A stretch of 64,000 bases of DNA from Acidicapsa ligni (GCF_025685655.1 NZ_JAGSYG010000001.1:310001-374000), one strand, 5' to 3'; counted from the first letter of the stretch, positions 55,187-63,152 are shown. Made by a program: numbers and translations. The notes: a model not told the origin generated them from the sequence alone.

Positions 55187-56161
55187 CTAAACCAAAGCCC
55201 CAACCGCCGGCAAAAAGCTCCGATAACAAACCACCCGCTCCCCATCCAACGGATCCGTCACCGGAAGCGCCCGAAACGCACCACCCAACACCACCCGCTG
55301 CAAACTCCCGCCACGCTTCGCATCCAGAGCATCCGCAAACTCCTCAGCACTCCCCGCAGCCTGCAGCCGAGGATAGTGAAAGAAAATCCGCTCGCCCTGC
55401 CCACCCTCCATCACAAACAACCCCGACCACTCCTGAAAAAAACTCCCACCCTCGCGATCCACAAACCCCGCAACCGCCTGCACCTTTGCCCCCAACGCCG
55501 GCACCCCCCCAGGCAGCGCCTCAGCCAGCATCAACCCCGTCGTAGATACCGAAGCAACCCGCGCCACATTGAACGTCACCCGCCGCACATAATCCACGTC
55601 CGTCAGCGCCGCCTTCAAATACGCCCCCGAAACCGGCGATCCCACATACCCCGTCTGCCCCGCATAATCGACGTCTACTGCCACAACCTGTCCCGCCGCG
55701 AACTTCGCCGCATCCGCCGCCGCCATCGGCAAAAAAGTAGCCGTAGCCCCCGTCTGCAAACTCACCGCAGGTACAGCAATACCGCCATCTCCCGCAGCCC
55801 CTGCACCCGAAGCAGTCGCCAGCAGATTCATATGCTGCGACCCCGTCGCCAGCCCCATCGTCAGCTTCGTCCAACTCAAAAACCGAAAGCTCACCTGCGC
55901 ATCCAGCGTCTCCCGCGTCTGCTCCAGCACCGCAGCCGGAATCCCCGTCATCACCGCAGCCGTCTTACTCCCCGCCTTACGCGCAAAGCCTTCAATACAC
56001 CCCAGCGAAACCCACGGCGCAGGCGGACTATCCAACGCAAATCCACCCTCTTCCGCAGCATCAAAAATCACCGGCAAAGAACCAGCCCGATTCACCGGAG
56101 CAAAATACCCCCGCACCCGCCGCACCACCGGCGCCCCCGCCAAATAAGAACCCGCACTCAT
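55187..56161 (-). CDS. Tail-tube-like phage protein
   Basis: 324 residues from MSAGSYLAGAPVVRRVRGYF with a GGAGGTAGAG site. Beta-rich, with VSLGCIEGFARKAGSKTAAVMTGIP and a QETLDAQVSFRFLSWTKLTMGLATGSQ-like segment, a pattern common in major tail proteins. The middle carries a Gly/Ala-rich insert (GAGAAGDGGIAVPA, then VDYAGQTGYVGSPV). Position between the connector-like genes and the hub fits a tail tube. No tape-measure gene lies between it and the hub, which is unusual for a long tail. Confidence 0.6.
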   Translation of the reverse strand: MSAGSYLAGAPVVRRVRGYFAPVNRAGSLPVIFDAAEEGGFALDSPPAPWVSLGCIEGFARKAGSKTAAVMTGIPAAVLEQTRETLDAQVSFRFLSWTKLTMGLATGSQHMNLLATASGAGAAGDGGIAVPAVSLQTGATATFLPMAAADAAKFAAGQVVAVDVDYAGQTGYVGSPVSGAYLKAALTDVDYVRRVTFNVARVASVSTTGLMLAEALPGGVPALGAKVQAVAGFVDREGGSFFQEWSGLFVMEGGQGERIFFHYPRLQAAGSAEEFADALDAKRGGSLQRVVLGGAFRALPVTDPLDGERVVCYRSFLPAVGALV

Positions 56162-56209
56162 CTCTACCTCCAAAAACAGAACCCCTACCGCTGTCGCACA
56201 CGCCCTACC

Positions 56210-56430
56210 CGTTGCCCTAGCCTTGCAGTTGCCTTTGCCTTTGCTTTTGCTTTTCTGTCTGTCATTCCCGAAGGGAATCTGCTGTAGCTGTTGCTATTGC
56301 CGTTGCTGTTGCTTCTGCTTTTGCTTTTGCTTTTGCTTTTCTAGCTGTCATTCCCGAAGGGAATCTGCTGTTAGCTTTTGCCGTTGCCGTTGCAGCTCCG
56401 TCTCTAATTCCCAAAGAGAATCCGCCGTCA
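56210..56430 (+). repeat. Hexamer-run plus hairpin repeat, copies F1-F3
   Basis: Three units in a row inside a 298-base gap. F1 and F2 are intact (CTGTCTGTC or CTAGCTGTC, ATTCCC-GAA-GGGAAT, CTGCTGTAG/TTAG). F3 has a decayed end (CTCTAATTCCCAAAGAGAATCCGCC). The hexamers in F2 drift to TTTTGC. No gene in this gap. Confidence 0.82.
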
Positions 56431-56459
56431 ACTCCAGCCCAGATAGAAGCCCAAACAAC

Positions 56460-56936
56460 TCACTCCAGGTAGCTGTAAACCACCACCCGGGCCGACCGGC
56501 TCATCCTCTCCCGCGTAGCCGTGACCTGCCCAAACACCGGCTCATCCCAAAAAATCTTCGTCAGCATCGCCACCGCCGGAGTCGCCGTATAGTCCAGCTT
56601 CGGAGTCCAAAACGGAGTCAGCATCTCCACCAGTTCCTCATCCATCGCACTCAGCGCGCGCCCACGATCCAGCCCGCCATAACTCTGCGTCCCCAGCGTC
56701 GAATACAACACCTCGCACTCCTCCGCCACCATCGTGCTCGGCAGATTCTGCTCCACTCCCAACCCCAGCCACCGCAGCACAAAAACATCATTCGGAAGCT
56801 GCGCAAAAGGCCCTTCAGCCTCTTCCACTAATATCCCCGGCCTCACCGCCGACCGCAGCAAAACAGTCCGCGCCGGATTGATCGCCACCAGCCGCGTCCG
56901 CAGCTCCACATAAAACGAATCCTTAGCATTCTGCAT
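56460..56936 (-). CDS. Phage-module protein of unknown function
   Basis: 158 residues from MQNAKDSFYVELRTRLVAINPARTVLLRSAVRPGILVEE. It has mixed alpha/beta character, with LRWLGLGVEQNLPSTMVAEECEVLYSTLG and a C-terminal SRSARVVVYSYLE. Size and position after the connector genes suit a tail-terminator or neck protein, but no family was recognised. The next upstream gene is separated by two copies of the repeat family. Confidence 0.62.
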   Translation of the reverse strand: MQNAKDSFYVELRTRLVAINPARTVLLRSAVRPGILVEEAEGPFAQLPNDVFVLRWLGLGVEQNLPSTMVAEECEVLYSTLGTQSYGGLDRGRALSAMDEELVEMLTPFWTPKLDYTATPAVAMLTKIFWDEPVFGQVTATRERMSRSARVVVYSYLE

Positions 56937-56983
56937 CCCCACCCCTAATCCCCAACCCAAACAACAAATCCACCCAAACCATT

Positions 56984-57133
56984 GGCCCTTGCAGTCGCCG
57001 TTGCCGTTGCTTTTCTGTTGCAGTTGCCTTTCTAGCTGTCATTCCCGAAGGGAATCTGCTGTTAGCCCTTGCAGTTGCCTTTGCAGTTGCCCTCGCCGTT
57101 CTGTCTGTCATTCCCGAAGGGAATCTGCTGTTA
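56984..57133 (+). repeat. Hexamer-run plus hairpin repeat, copies G1-G2
   Basis: Two intact units, both with ATTCCC-GAA-GGGAAT and CTGCTGTTA ends, in a 217-base gap between phage-like genes. Run types GTTGCC, GTTGCT and CTTGCA. Confidence 0.82.
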
Positions 57134-57153
57134 ACCCAATGCCAGCCCCACCA

Positions 57154-57579
57154 TCAATCCCCACTCTCCCGCAACATCAATCGATACAAATACACAGCCC
57201 CCATAGCCTCATTCGCCGCCACAGATTCAATCATGTAATCCTGCCCCGCCACCGTAATCACCAGCGCCAGGGCAAACAAACTCTCCACCGAAGTCACATC
57301 CACTGCATCCACCGCACTCGAAAGACCCGTCGCCGAAACCAGCAGCTCCCACTTCGACTCCCCACCCTCCTGCCACGTAGGCCGCAGCTTCCGCATCACC
57401 ACCGGCGAAACCGCCACCTCGGCAAACGTAGTCGCCACCAGCCCCAGTTGACTCTGGTCTGAATTCGCATTCGTCCCCGTCACCCGCAAAGTAGCCGTAG
57501 CCCCCGCCACCGTCCGCAGCAGCGCATCCGTCAACATCTGCGCCGCTCCATTCGAACTCCTGCTAGCCGTATCGCTCAT
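57154..57579 (-). CDS. Phage-module protein of unknown function
   Basis: 141 residues from MSDTASRSSNGAAQMLTDALLRTVAG, just inside four bases of the connector-like gene's stop. The beta-rich middle (TATLRVTGTNANSDQSQLGLVATTFAEVAVSPVVMRKLRPTW) is followed by a strand-rich C-terminus. A head-completion or neck protein is a guess from position only. Confidence 0.6.
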   Translation of the reverse strand: MSDTASRSSNGAAQMLTDALLRTVAGATATLRVTGTNANSDQSQLGLVATTFAEVAVSPVVMRKLRPTWQEGGESKWELLVSATGLSSAVDAVDVTSVESLFALALVITVAGQDYMIESVAANEAMGAVYLYRLMLRESGD

Positions 57580-57583
57580 GCCG

Positions 57584-58207
57584 TCACCCAAGCCTGTTCG
57601 CGACATAAGGCCGCAGCATCGCCATCACCGTCTCATCCAGCAGCGAACTCGAAAAATATTTCATCTGCATCGTGTCCATCTTCGTCATGCTCGCGTTCAG
57701 CGCCGGCTGTGCCTGCGCATTGCGCACAATCTGCGCACAGGCGAACTTCACATCATCGCCAATCTCCGACAGCCCCGCCGTATACGTGACCATCACCTCG
57801 TTGTAAGGCAACCCCAGCACATTCCACGGCAACGTCAACTCACCCGTATCGCTGTCAAAATCCACCGTTGTCGGATCAATCGCCGTCCACTCGCCCGGCA
57901 ATGAAAACGCCAGCGCAACCTCCAGCATCATCACCTCCGGCAACTCCCCACGCCGTGGCCTTCCATACTTGCCCTGCATCGCCACCAGCGGCGACACTGC
58001 AACTCCCAACGGAGCCAGCGGCAGATAACTCAACCGCACCGTCTGCGCTCCACTCACCACCCGCAAACGCTCCTCGTACTGAATCACATTCAAATCCGGC
58101 CGTCGGCAATACGAATTGATCAACGCCGTCGCCGCCGTAATCCAATCCGGAGTAGTCCCCGAAGGCAACCCATAATTCCCATAATCCGCCGGCAACAGAT
58201 AAGCCAT
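57584..58207 (-). CDS. Head-tail connector-like protein
   Basis: 207 residues from MAYLLPADYGNYGLPSGTTPDWITAATALINSYCRRPDLNVIQYEERLRV, with GGGAGATTGAG upstream. The helical N-terminus followed by WNVLGLPYNEVMVTYTAGLSEIGDDVKFACAQIVRNAQAQPALNASMTKMD recalls gp6/gp15-type connectors (YTAG and a helical C-terminus). It lies right after the capsid gene, where connectors are normally found. The 34 extra codons of the longer frame are dropped. Confidence 0.68.
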   Translation of the reverse strand: MAYLLPADYGNYGLPSGTTPDWITAATALINSYCRRPDLNVIQYEERLRVVSGAQTVRLSYLPLAPLGVAVSPLVAMQGKYGRPRRGELPEVMMLEVALAFSLPGEWTAIDPTTVDFDSDTGELTLPWNVLGLPYNEVMVTYTAGLSEIGDDVKFACAQIVRNAQAQPALNASMTKMDTMQMKYFSSSLLDETVMAMLRPYVANRLG

Positions 58208-58224
58208 CTCAATCTCCCAAAAGC

Positions 58225-58376
58225 AGCCTTCAGCTTTTAGCCTCCAGCGGCCAGCCAGAAGCAGTAAGTTACAGCCATCGACAACTTTAGTCGTACAAAG
58301 TCGTCGCACAAATACAGCCAGCCTCCAGCCCCCAGCAAGATGAGCTAGAGGCTAGAAGCTGGCAGCTAGCAGCTGT
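58225..58376. repeat. Inverted copies of a second repeat family around a hairpin
   Basis: 58225-58260 (minus-oriented GCTGGAGGCTAAAAGCTGAA) and 58343-58376 (plus-oriented GAGGCTAGAAGCTGGCAGCTAGCAG, shown in parts) are inverted relative to each other. Between them lies another dyad, CGAC-A-ACTTT...AAAGT-C-GTCG (about 58279-58316). Fills the connector-capsid gap. Confidence 0.6.
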
Positions 58377-58378
58377 TC

Positions 58379-59347
58379 CTATCGATCCACCAGCACCTGG
58401 TAGTGCGCATAGTTCGCGCCCTTAACCACCACCGCCCCAAACTTCACCGCCACATACTGCTGGCTCAAAGAATTCGGCAGCCCCAGCTCAAAGATCCGTG
58501 GAGTAGGATCACCCAGCCAGTGGTACTCAATCAGGTCCTCGGTAACGATGTAAGCCGGCAACACCGCCGTACCCGATCCAGGAGTACCCGTATAACTCAA
58601 ACTCCAGTCCGGAATCAGCGGCAGATCGCCCGCCTGTGTCGACAGCATCTTCACCCGCACGCCGCCCGTGATGCTATCCGTGTTCAACACCACATTGAAC
58701 TCCGACTTCATCTCGCGATCGATCAGATCCAGCAGCACCGGATTGGCATAAATCGCCGTAGGCCGCACCTGAAAGCCGTTATTCGCCACCATCTGCGCCA
58801 CCGCCGACTTCAAACCATCCACAATCGAAGCAGTCGTACCGATCGTGGTCGTCTGCCCACCCGCCGCAATCTGCCCTGCCACGCCAAAATACTGCACCGT
58901 AGTCGGCGTGCTCAGGCTCGTGTCATTGCCATTCCAGAGAGCGACATCATGCTCCACCATCAAGCCGCTGACCGTATCTGCAAGGTCTTTCGCCTGCAGA
59001 TAAGCAAACTGCTGCTGCTGCCTGCCCAACTCCACATCGAACAGGTTGTAGTTGATCTGCGAAACCAGCGCCTTCAACGGCACACTCCGCTCAACACGCG
59101 TCGGACTAACCACAACCGGCGCAATGCTCCTCGGATTCACAAATCCAGCCGACCCTGGATTCGGAATTGCCGTCTCCTCAAAGAACCGCGAAGGATGACC
59201 CGTCGCCGGAACCTGCTTGATTCGCTGCCCAAAAGGGCTCGAACGACGCACAATATCGAAAATCTCCGTCTGGTATAACGGAACCTCAATCGCACCAGGT
59301 CCGATGTAATCCGCCGCCGCATGAATATCCGCAAAACTTACGTTCAT
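58379..59347 (-). CDS. Major capsid protein (HK97-fold)
   Basis: 322 residues from MNVSFADIHAAADYIGPGAIEVPLY, with a GGAAGGAAG ribosome-binding site. A capsid-type N-arm (VPLYQTEIFDIVRRSSPFGQRIKQVPATG) is followed by GFVNPRSIAPVVVSPTRVERSVPLKALVSQINYNLFD. The central P-domain/spine-helix pattern is SIVDGLKSAVAQMVANNGFQVRPTAIYANPVLLDLIDREMKSE, and the end is HYQVLV. No delta-domain pro-peptide is visible, which fits use of a separate scaffold. The longer frame to 59473 has no ribosome-binding site. Confidence 0.82.
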   Translation of the reverse strand: MNVSFADIHAAADYIGPGAIEVPLYQTEIFDIVRRSSPFGQRIKQVPATGHPSRFFEETAIPNPGSAGFVNPRSIAPVVVSPTRVERSVPLKALVSQINYNLFDVELGRQQQQFAYLQAKDLADTVSGLMVEHDVALWNGNDTSLSTPTTVQYFGVAGQIAAGGQTTTIGTTASIVDGLKSAVAQMVANNGFQVRPTAIYANPVLLDLIDREMKSEFNVVLNTDSITGGVRVKMLSTQAGDLPLIPDWSLSYTGTPGSGTAVLPAYIVTEDLIEYHWLGDPTPRIFELGLPNSLSQQYVAVKFGAVVVKGANYAHYQVLVDR

Positions 59348-59502
59348 AACTTCCTTCCGCCCATATCTCAGAGCCGCCCATCCGGGCCAAGTTAGCCTGC
59401 CGCCCCCAAAAGAAAAGCCCCCGAAGCAAGCCCCAAAGCCAGGGCCAACTCCAAGAGCCATCCATCCCAACACTCGTCCGCTTTTCCGCCTACACTCTTG
59501 CT

Positions 59503-59541
59503 TTTCTGGCTGTCATCCTTCGCGCAGCGGAGGATCTGCTT
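59503..59541 (+). repeat. Variant of the hairpin repeat with a different stem
   Basis: Same flanks as the other copies (CTGGCTGTC left, ATCTGCTT right), but the stem is ATCCTTCGC-GCA-GCGGAGGAT and the hexamer run is short (ACTCTTGCTTTT). It is a separate subfamily of the same repeat. Confidence 0.65.
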
Positions 59542-59585
59542 TTGATCTCACCCCAAAACAAAAAGTGGAAACAACAACCTCAGCC

Positions 59586-60017
59586 CTAAACCATCACCCC
59601 AGCCCGTCGTAACTGGCTCTTCACCGCAATCCGCTGCTCCAGACTCAACCCAACCATCGCAGCATCCAGCGTCTTAACATCCACAGCACCCTCACCAATA
59701 CCCGACTTAGCCAACATCTCCGCAGTAGCCGAAGGCAGCGTACGTCGCAGCGGCTGCAAAGCCTTGGGAAATCCATCCCCCACCGTCGCCGTCCCGGCAG
59801 CCAACAACTCCGCCAACTGACGCTCCGCCTCAGCCAGCTTCACCACCAGCTCTTCTTCTCGCCGACTACTCTCCACCGTCGCCGAAATCCTCTCCACCTC
59901 CCCACTCAAAAACCGCTGACGTTCCTCCAACCATCCCAACGTCCGCTCCAGCAAAGTAGCCGCAGCCTCCAGCCGCTCCACCAAATCCCTGCCCTGCATT
60001 CCAGCGTCCAATTCCAT
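59586..60017 (-). CDS. Coiled-coil protein, putative capsid scaffold
   Basis: 143 residues from MELDAGMQGRDLVERLEAAATLLERTLGWLEERQRFLSGEVERISATVESSRREEELVVKLAEAERQLAELLAAG: a long coiled coil (5-80), then a Pro/Gly linker and a C-terminal helix pair (LDAAMVGLSLEQRIAVKSQLRRAGVMV). GGAGGGTG precedes the ATG. Lying between prohead protease and capsid, with this composition, it is probably the scaffold; direct proof is lacking. Confidence 0.68.
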   Translation of the reverse strand: MELDAGMQGRDLVERLEAAATLLERTLGWLEERQRFLSGEVERISATVESSRREEELVVKLAEAERQLAELLAAGTATVGDGFPKALQPLRRTLPSATAEMLAKSGIGEGAVDVKTLDAAMVGLSLEQRIAVKSQLRRAGVMV

Positions 60018-60082
60018 AGCACCCTCCACCCAGTTAAATATCCCCGTTAACCACCAACAACCACATCCCAACAAATCCCATC

Positions 60083-60170
60083 TGCCCTTGCCGTTGCTGT
60101 TGCCCTTGCACTTGCAGTTGTAGTTGCCCTTGCATTTCTGTCTGTCATTCCCGAAGGGAATCTGCTGCTA
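60083..60170 (+). repeat. Hexamer-run plus hairpin repeat, copy I
   Basis: CCTTGCCGTTGC / CTTGCACTTGCAGTTG hexamers, then CTGTCTGTC, ATTCCC-GAA-GGGAAT and CTGCTGCTA. Between the protease and scaffold genes. Confidence 0.82.
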
Positions 60171-60198
60171 TCCCTAGCCTTCTCAGATCAGCCCCAAA

Positions 60199-60699
60199 CT
60201 AACCAGCCAACCGAAAACGAGTCTCCCGATAAGCCGCCTTGTCCCGCAACAAAATCGCCGCCCCGGTAAACGTCGCTTTAGTTAGTGTCCAAACCTCGGC
60301 CCGCATATCAGCCACCTGCGCATCCGCCAGCTCATAACTCATCCCCATCACATCCACCGCAGCGGCGCGAATCTCCTCCGTAGCCTCAGGAAAATCGCGC
60401 CCGTACAAATACCCGCGCACCGTCAGCCTGCGCCCCACAACATCCGCCTCCGTAATCAGCCCGATCTTGCGCTTCGCATCATGCCCATCCCATCCCGGCC
60501 GATAGTCCACCGCCATCCCCAAAAGCGAAGGCAGCGCCGCCTCCGCCGCCGCCCGCGTCAACAAAACCCGATGCCCCCGCGCACCCGCCGGAGCCCGATC
60601 GCTGGCCGCATCCACCAGCGTCAATATCCCCTCAAAGTCCACCCGATTCGGATGTCCCTTCACCTGGGGAAACCTAACCGCCATAGCATCCAATCGCAT
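60199..60699 (-). CDS. Prohead protease
   Basis: 166 residues: GHRVLLTRAAAEAALPSLLGMAVDY, then GHDAKRKIGLITEADVVGRRLTVRGYLYGRDFPEA and GMSYELADAQV. The His of GHDAKRKIG and a downstream Ser (VMGMSYEL) fit the S78/U35 prohead-protease family, whose members cut scaffold and capsid during maturation. It sits after portal and before scaffold/capsid, as usual. Slightly short compared with family members that carry the scaffold fused on. Confidence 0.75.
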   Translation of the reverse strand: MRLDAMAVRFPQVKGHPNRVDFEGILTLVDAASDRAPAGARGHRVLLTRAAAEAALPSLLGMAVDYRPGWDGHDAKRKIGLITEADVVGRRLTVRGYLYGRDFPEATEEIRAAAVDVMGMSYELADAQVADMRAEVWTLTKATFTGAAILLRDKAAYRETRFRLAG

Positions 60700-60718
60700 C
60701 CACTCTCCCCGAACAGCT

Positions 60719-60775
60719 CCCAGCCGTCAGCTTCCAGCCATTCGCTGGAAGCCGACGGCTAGAGGCTGCTAGCTT
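60719..60775. repeat. Hairpin of the second repeat family
   Basis: GCCGTC-A-GCTTCCAGC, loop CATTC, GCTGGAAGC-C-GACGGC (about 60723-60759), followed by TAGAGGCTGCTAGC, the same GAGGCT/AGCTGG words as at 58225-58376. It overlaps the portal stop codon. Confidence 0.6.
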
Positions 60776-62039
60776 GTGCCGCCATCTGCACCGCACCCGT
60801 AGCCCCCATCGGCCCCAACCCCCGCATCGCCCGCACCTCATTCACCGTCAACACCCCCGCCGCCAAAAGCTGTACCTGGATAGCCAGCTCCGTATCCTCA
60901 TCCCGCGCACTCAGGTCATTGAAGACAAACTCAAACTCCCGCCACCCAATGCATTTCGAAAAAAGATCCCGCGTAATATGCTCCGCAATCAGCTTCGCCA
61001 ACGGCTCAATCGCCCCGCGAAAAGCCTCATCCGAAAGCTCCGCCGCCGTAGCCCGGTTCACATCGCCATCCAGCCCCAGCAACATCGGCGGCAAGCCAAA
61101 CGAATTCGCAATCATCCGAATCAAAAACTCCTGCCAGGCTAGCCGCAAATCTGCATCCGTCCCCTGCGCAAACCGCAAAACCTCCGGCTTCTGATCCGTC
61201 GAAATCAGCGGCACCCGCCCCGTTCCCTCAATCTCGTCCTGCCACCACCGAATCATCCGTTCATGCTGGCTCGGAGTAGCCTCATTCAACCAAAGCGCAT
61301 ACTGCACCACCGAATTCGCCGCCAGCTTCCCCGCAAACCGATGCGCCGACAAAAACTGATTCACCGTCTCAAACGCCACCTCAAGCGGCCCCAAACCAAA
61401 CGGCGTAAAGCTCCGCGGATTCATCCGCAGATACATCAACTGATCGTCCCGAAGATCCACCGCCTGCCCAGGTACAGATCCCAGCGCCACCTGCGAATAC
61501 CGCGGCGAATCCGCACTCCCATCCCATCGCGGATTCACCCGGATCGTCGCCCCATCCACCGGCCACATCTGCGCCGGCTGCTCAGCATCGCCCGTAGCCT
61601 CCATCTCGATCGCGCCATAACCTCCCGTCAGCGCATCCTCAATCACCTGCTCCATCAGCGTCCGAAAACTATCGTTCGCATTCGGCTCCTCCAGCATCCG
61701 CCGCAGCGCCGCCAGCTTCACCCGCGCATCCGCAACATCGGCAGCCACCACACCCCGCCGCACCCGAACTTGCCAATCCATCGCCACAATTCGGTCCTTG
61801 ATCACATTGATCGCCCGTCTCACCACCGGAGTCTCCGCAAACTTCCGCAGATTCCCCGCCGTAGGCTTCGGCAACCCCTGCCCCGGAACCCCCGTCACCG
61901 GGCTAAGAATCGAAGGCAAAGCCAAAGTCCGCCGCGTCGCCAAATCCGCAGACGCCGCATCGATTTCCGGCAAACTTTTCTCCCCCGGCCTGCCCATACC
62001 CGCCCGCCAAACCGCCCTCACCCGCTCCACAACACTCAC
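60759..62039 (-). CDS. Phage portal protein
   Basis: 426 residues (HK97/lambda-type portal). VVRRAINVIKDRIVAMDWQVRVRRG, VIEDALTGGYGAIEMEATGD, LMYLRMNPRSFTPFGLGPLEVAFETVNQFLSAHRFAGKLAAN and the region FGLPPMLLGLDGDVNRATAAELSDEAFRGAIEPLAKLIAEHITRDLF are strong portal features. It is the ring through which DNA is packaged. No terminase gene lies upstream (the next gene is DUF3037), and an intrinsic terminator is present 32 bases upstream. Confidence 0.93.
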   Translation of the reverse strand: MSVVERVRAVWRAGMGRPGEKSLPEIDAASADLATRRTLALPSILSPVTGVPGQGLPKPTAGNLRKFAETPVVRRAINVIKDRIVAMDWQVRVRRGVVAADVADARVKLAALRRMLEEPNANDSFRTLMEQVIEDALTGGYGAIEMEATGDAEQPAQMWPVDGATIRVNPRWDGSADSPRYSQVALGSVPGQAVDLRDDQLMYLRMNPRSFTPFGLGPLEVAFETVNQFLSAHRFAGKLAANSVVQYALWLNEATPSQHERMIRWWQDEIEGTGRVPLISTDQKPEVLRFAQGTDADLRLAWQEFLIRMIANSFGLPPMLLGLDGDVNRATAAELSDEAFRGAIEPLAKLIAEHITRDLFSKCIGWREFEFVFNDLSARDEDTELAIQVQLLAAGVLTVNEVRAMRGLGPMGATGAVQMAAQASSL

Positions 62040-62070
62040 GCAACCCCCTCATAAATCCAAAAATCCACAT

Positions 62071-62102
62071 AAACAAAAAGAGGCCCAGCCAAAGGCCAGA
62101 CC
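62071..62102 (-). terminator. Terminator upstream of the portal gene
   Basis: On the minus strand a GGTCTGGCC-TTT-GGCTGGGCC hairpin (three G-U pairs) is followed by TCTTTTTGTTT. It ends transcription from the DUF3037 side, so the phage module must use its own promoter or low read-through. The remaining gap up to 62249 has only short AGCTAAC-like words. Confidence 0.7.
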
Positions 62103-62249
62103 CCCATTCTTTTCCGTTGTTCGTTTCAATTCCTAAACTGGCTGGTTATCCATCTGCAAGCGGGATAACCGAAATCCCCCGGACAACAAATACCGCTAAC
62201 CAGCTAACTCGCTAAGCCTGCTGCAAGCCGACACTGACAAGCTAAACAG

Positions 62250-63113
62250 CTAAACCCCCAACTCCCGCCGAGCCGTCTCCGCTACCCGCCCCAGATCCGC
62301 AGTAGTCACCACCCGAATCCGATGCTCCTCCATAGTCTCGACAGCAAACCGGTACAACCCCAGCCGTTCCAGCTCCGCCCCTGCAAACCGCGAAACCGGC
62401 TCCACCACCGCCGTCAATTCCAGCCCAACCCGCTCCACCCGCTCCACCCCGGCAATCAAACTCGCCGCAGAAAACGCCAGCACCTTGGCCATCTCCAAAC
62501 CAGGCTCCAGACTCACCGCCTGAAACATCCGAACCTGACCACTCGCCGGACCATTTGAGCCATCGAGAACATCTATCCGATACCCGCAATCCAACCGCAG
62601 CGGATCGCCCACCCGCGTATACAACGCCGCATCAATCCGCTTACGCATCAAATCCCAAACCCCGGCCCGCTCAAACTCCCCGCGCATCGCCGCCTGAATC
62701 GCCGCCCGTCCACTCAGCCTCGAAACCCGCTCCCGCTTCTGCGGCTCCACATACAACCGCATCAGCTCCTCAACGCCCGCCTCGATACTCTCAGCCAGGT
62801 AAGCCTTCCCGCGCGTCATCTGCACACAGTTGGAAAACGAATCCTCCAGCACATGAAACAGATTTCCCTCCGGCTCCTGCTCAAACCGCCTCCGAAGCTC
62901 GCTCTCCAACCCCTCCAGCATCTCCGTATCCGTATCCGGATCGAGGCACCGCACCCGCCGCCAATCCGCAGTGAACTTCACCGCCGCCACGCGCCCCGCC
63001 AAACCATCCTTCGCGGCCTCGCGCAATATCACGCCCACATGCACAAACTCATTCCGCACCGGGTCCGGCACATACCGCAGCAGAAAGAACTCGCACTCCA
63101 GCCGTTCACTCAT
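62250..63113 (-). CDS. DUF3037-family protein
   Basis: 287 residues from MSERLECEFFLLRYVPDPVRNEFVHVGVILRE; a GTG two codons before is possible. The first half matches DUF3037 (FFLLRYVPDPVRNEFVHVGVIL), and the rest is helical with ELMRLYVEPQKRERVSRLSGRAAIQAAMRGEFE and FAVETMEEHRIRVVTTADLG. DUF3037 genes are often found beside HipA-like kinase genes; that is the case here. Function unknown. Confidence 0.85.
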   Translation of the reverse strand: MSERLECEFFLLRYVPDPVRNEFVHVGVILREAAKDGLAGRVAAVKFTADWRRVRCLDPDTDTEMLEGLESELRRRFEQEPEGNLFHVLEDSFSNCVQMTRGKAYLAESIEAGVEELMRLYVEPQKRERVSRLSGRAAIQAAMRGEFERAGVWDLMRKRIDAALYTRVGDPLRLDCGYRIDVLDGSNGPASGQVRMFQAVSLEPGLEMAKVLAFSAASLIAGVERVERVGLELTAVVEPVSRFAGAELERLGLYRFAVETMEEHRIRVVTTADLGRVAETARRELGV

Positions 63114-63152
63114 AAACACTCAATCGTAATCCGATTCCCGCCCTGCCCACTC

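Noticed and set aside
55097..56287. 396-codon plus-strand frame opposite the tail-tube gene
   Set aside because: Very Arg/His/Pro-rich and antisense to a gene with a good ribosome-binding site; typical shadow frame of GC-rich DNA.
56923..57111. Open frame on the minus strand starting [17 protein letters not shown]
   Set aside because: It is the translation of the hexamer repeat; similar Ala/Thr/Arg/Lys frames appear at other copies but in shifting frames, with no shared C-terminus.
34084..60170. Possibility that the dispersed repeats are a CRISPR array
   Set aside because: The units are far apart, the variable part is itself low-complexity hexamers, there are no unique spacers of constant length and no cas genes.
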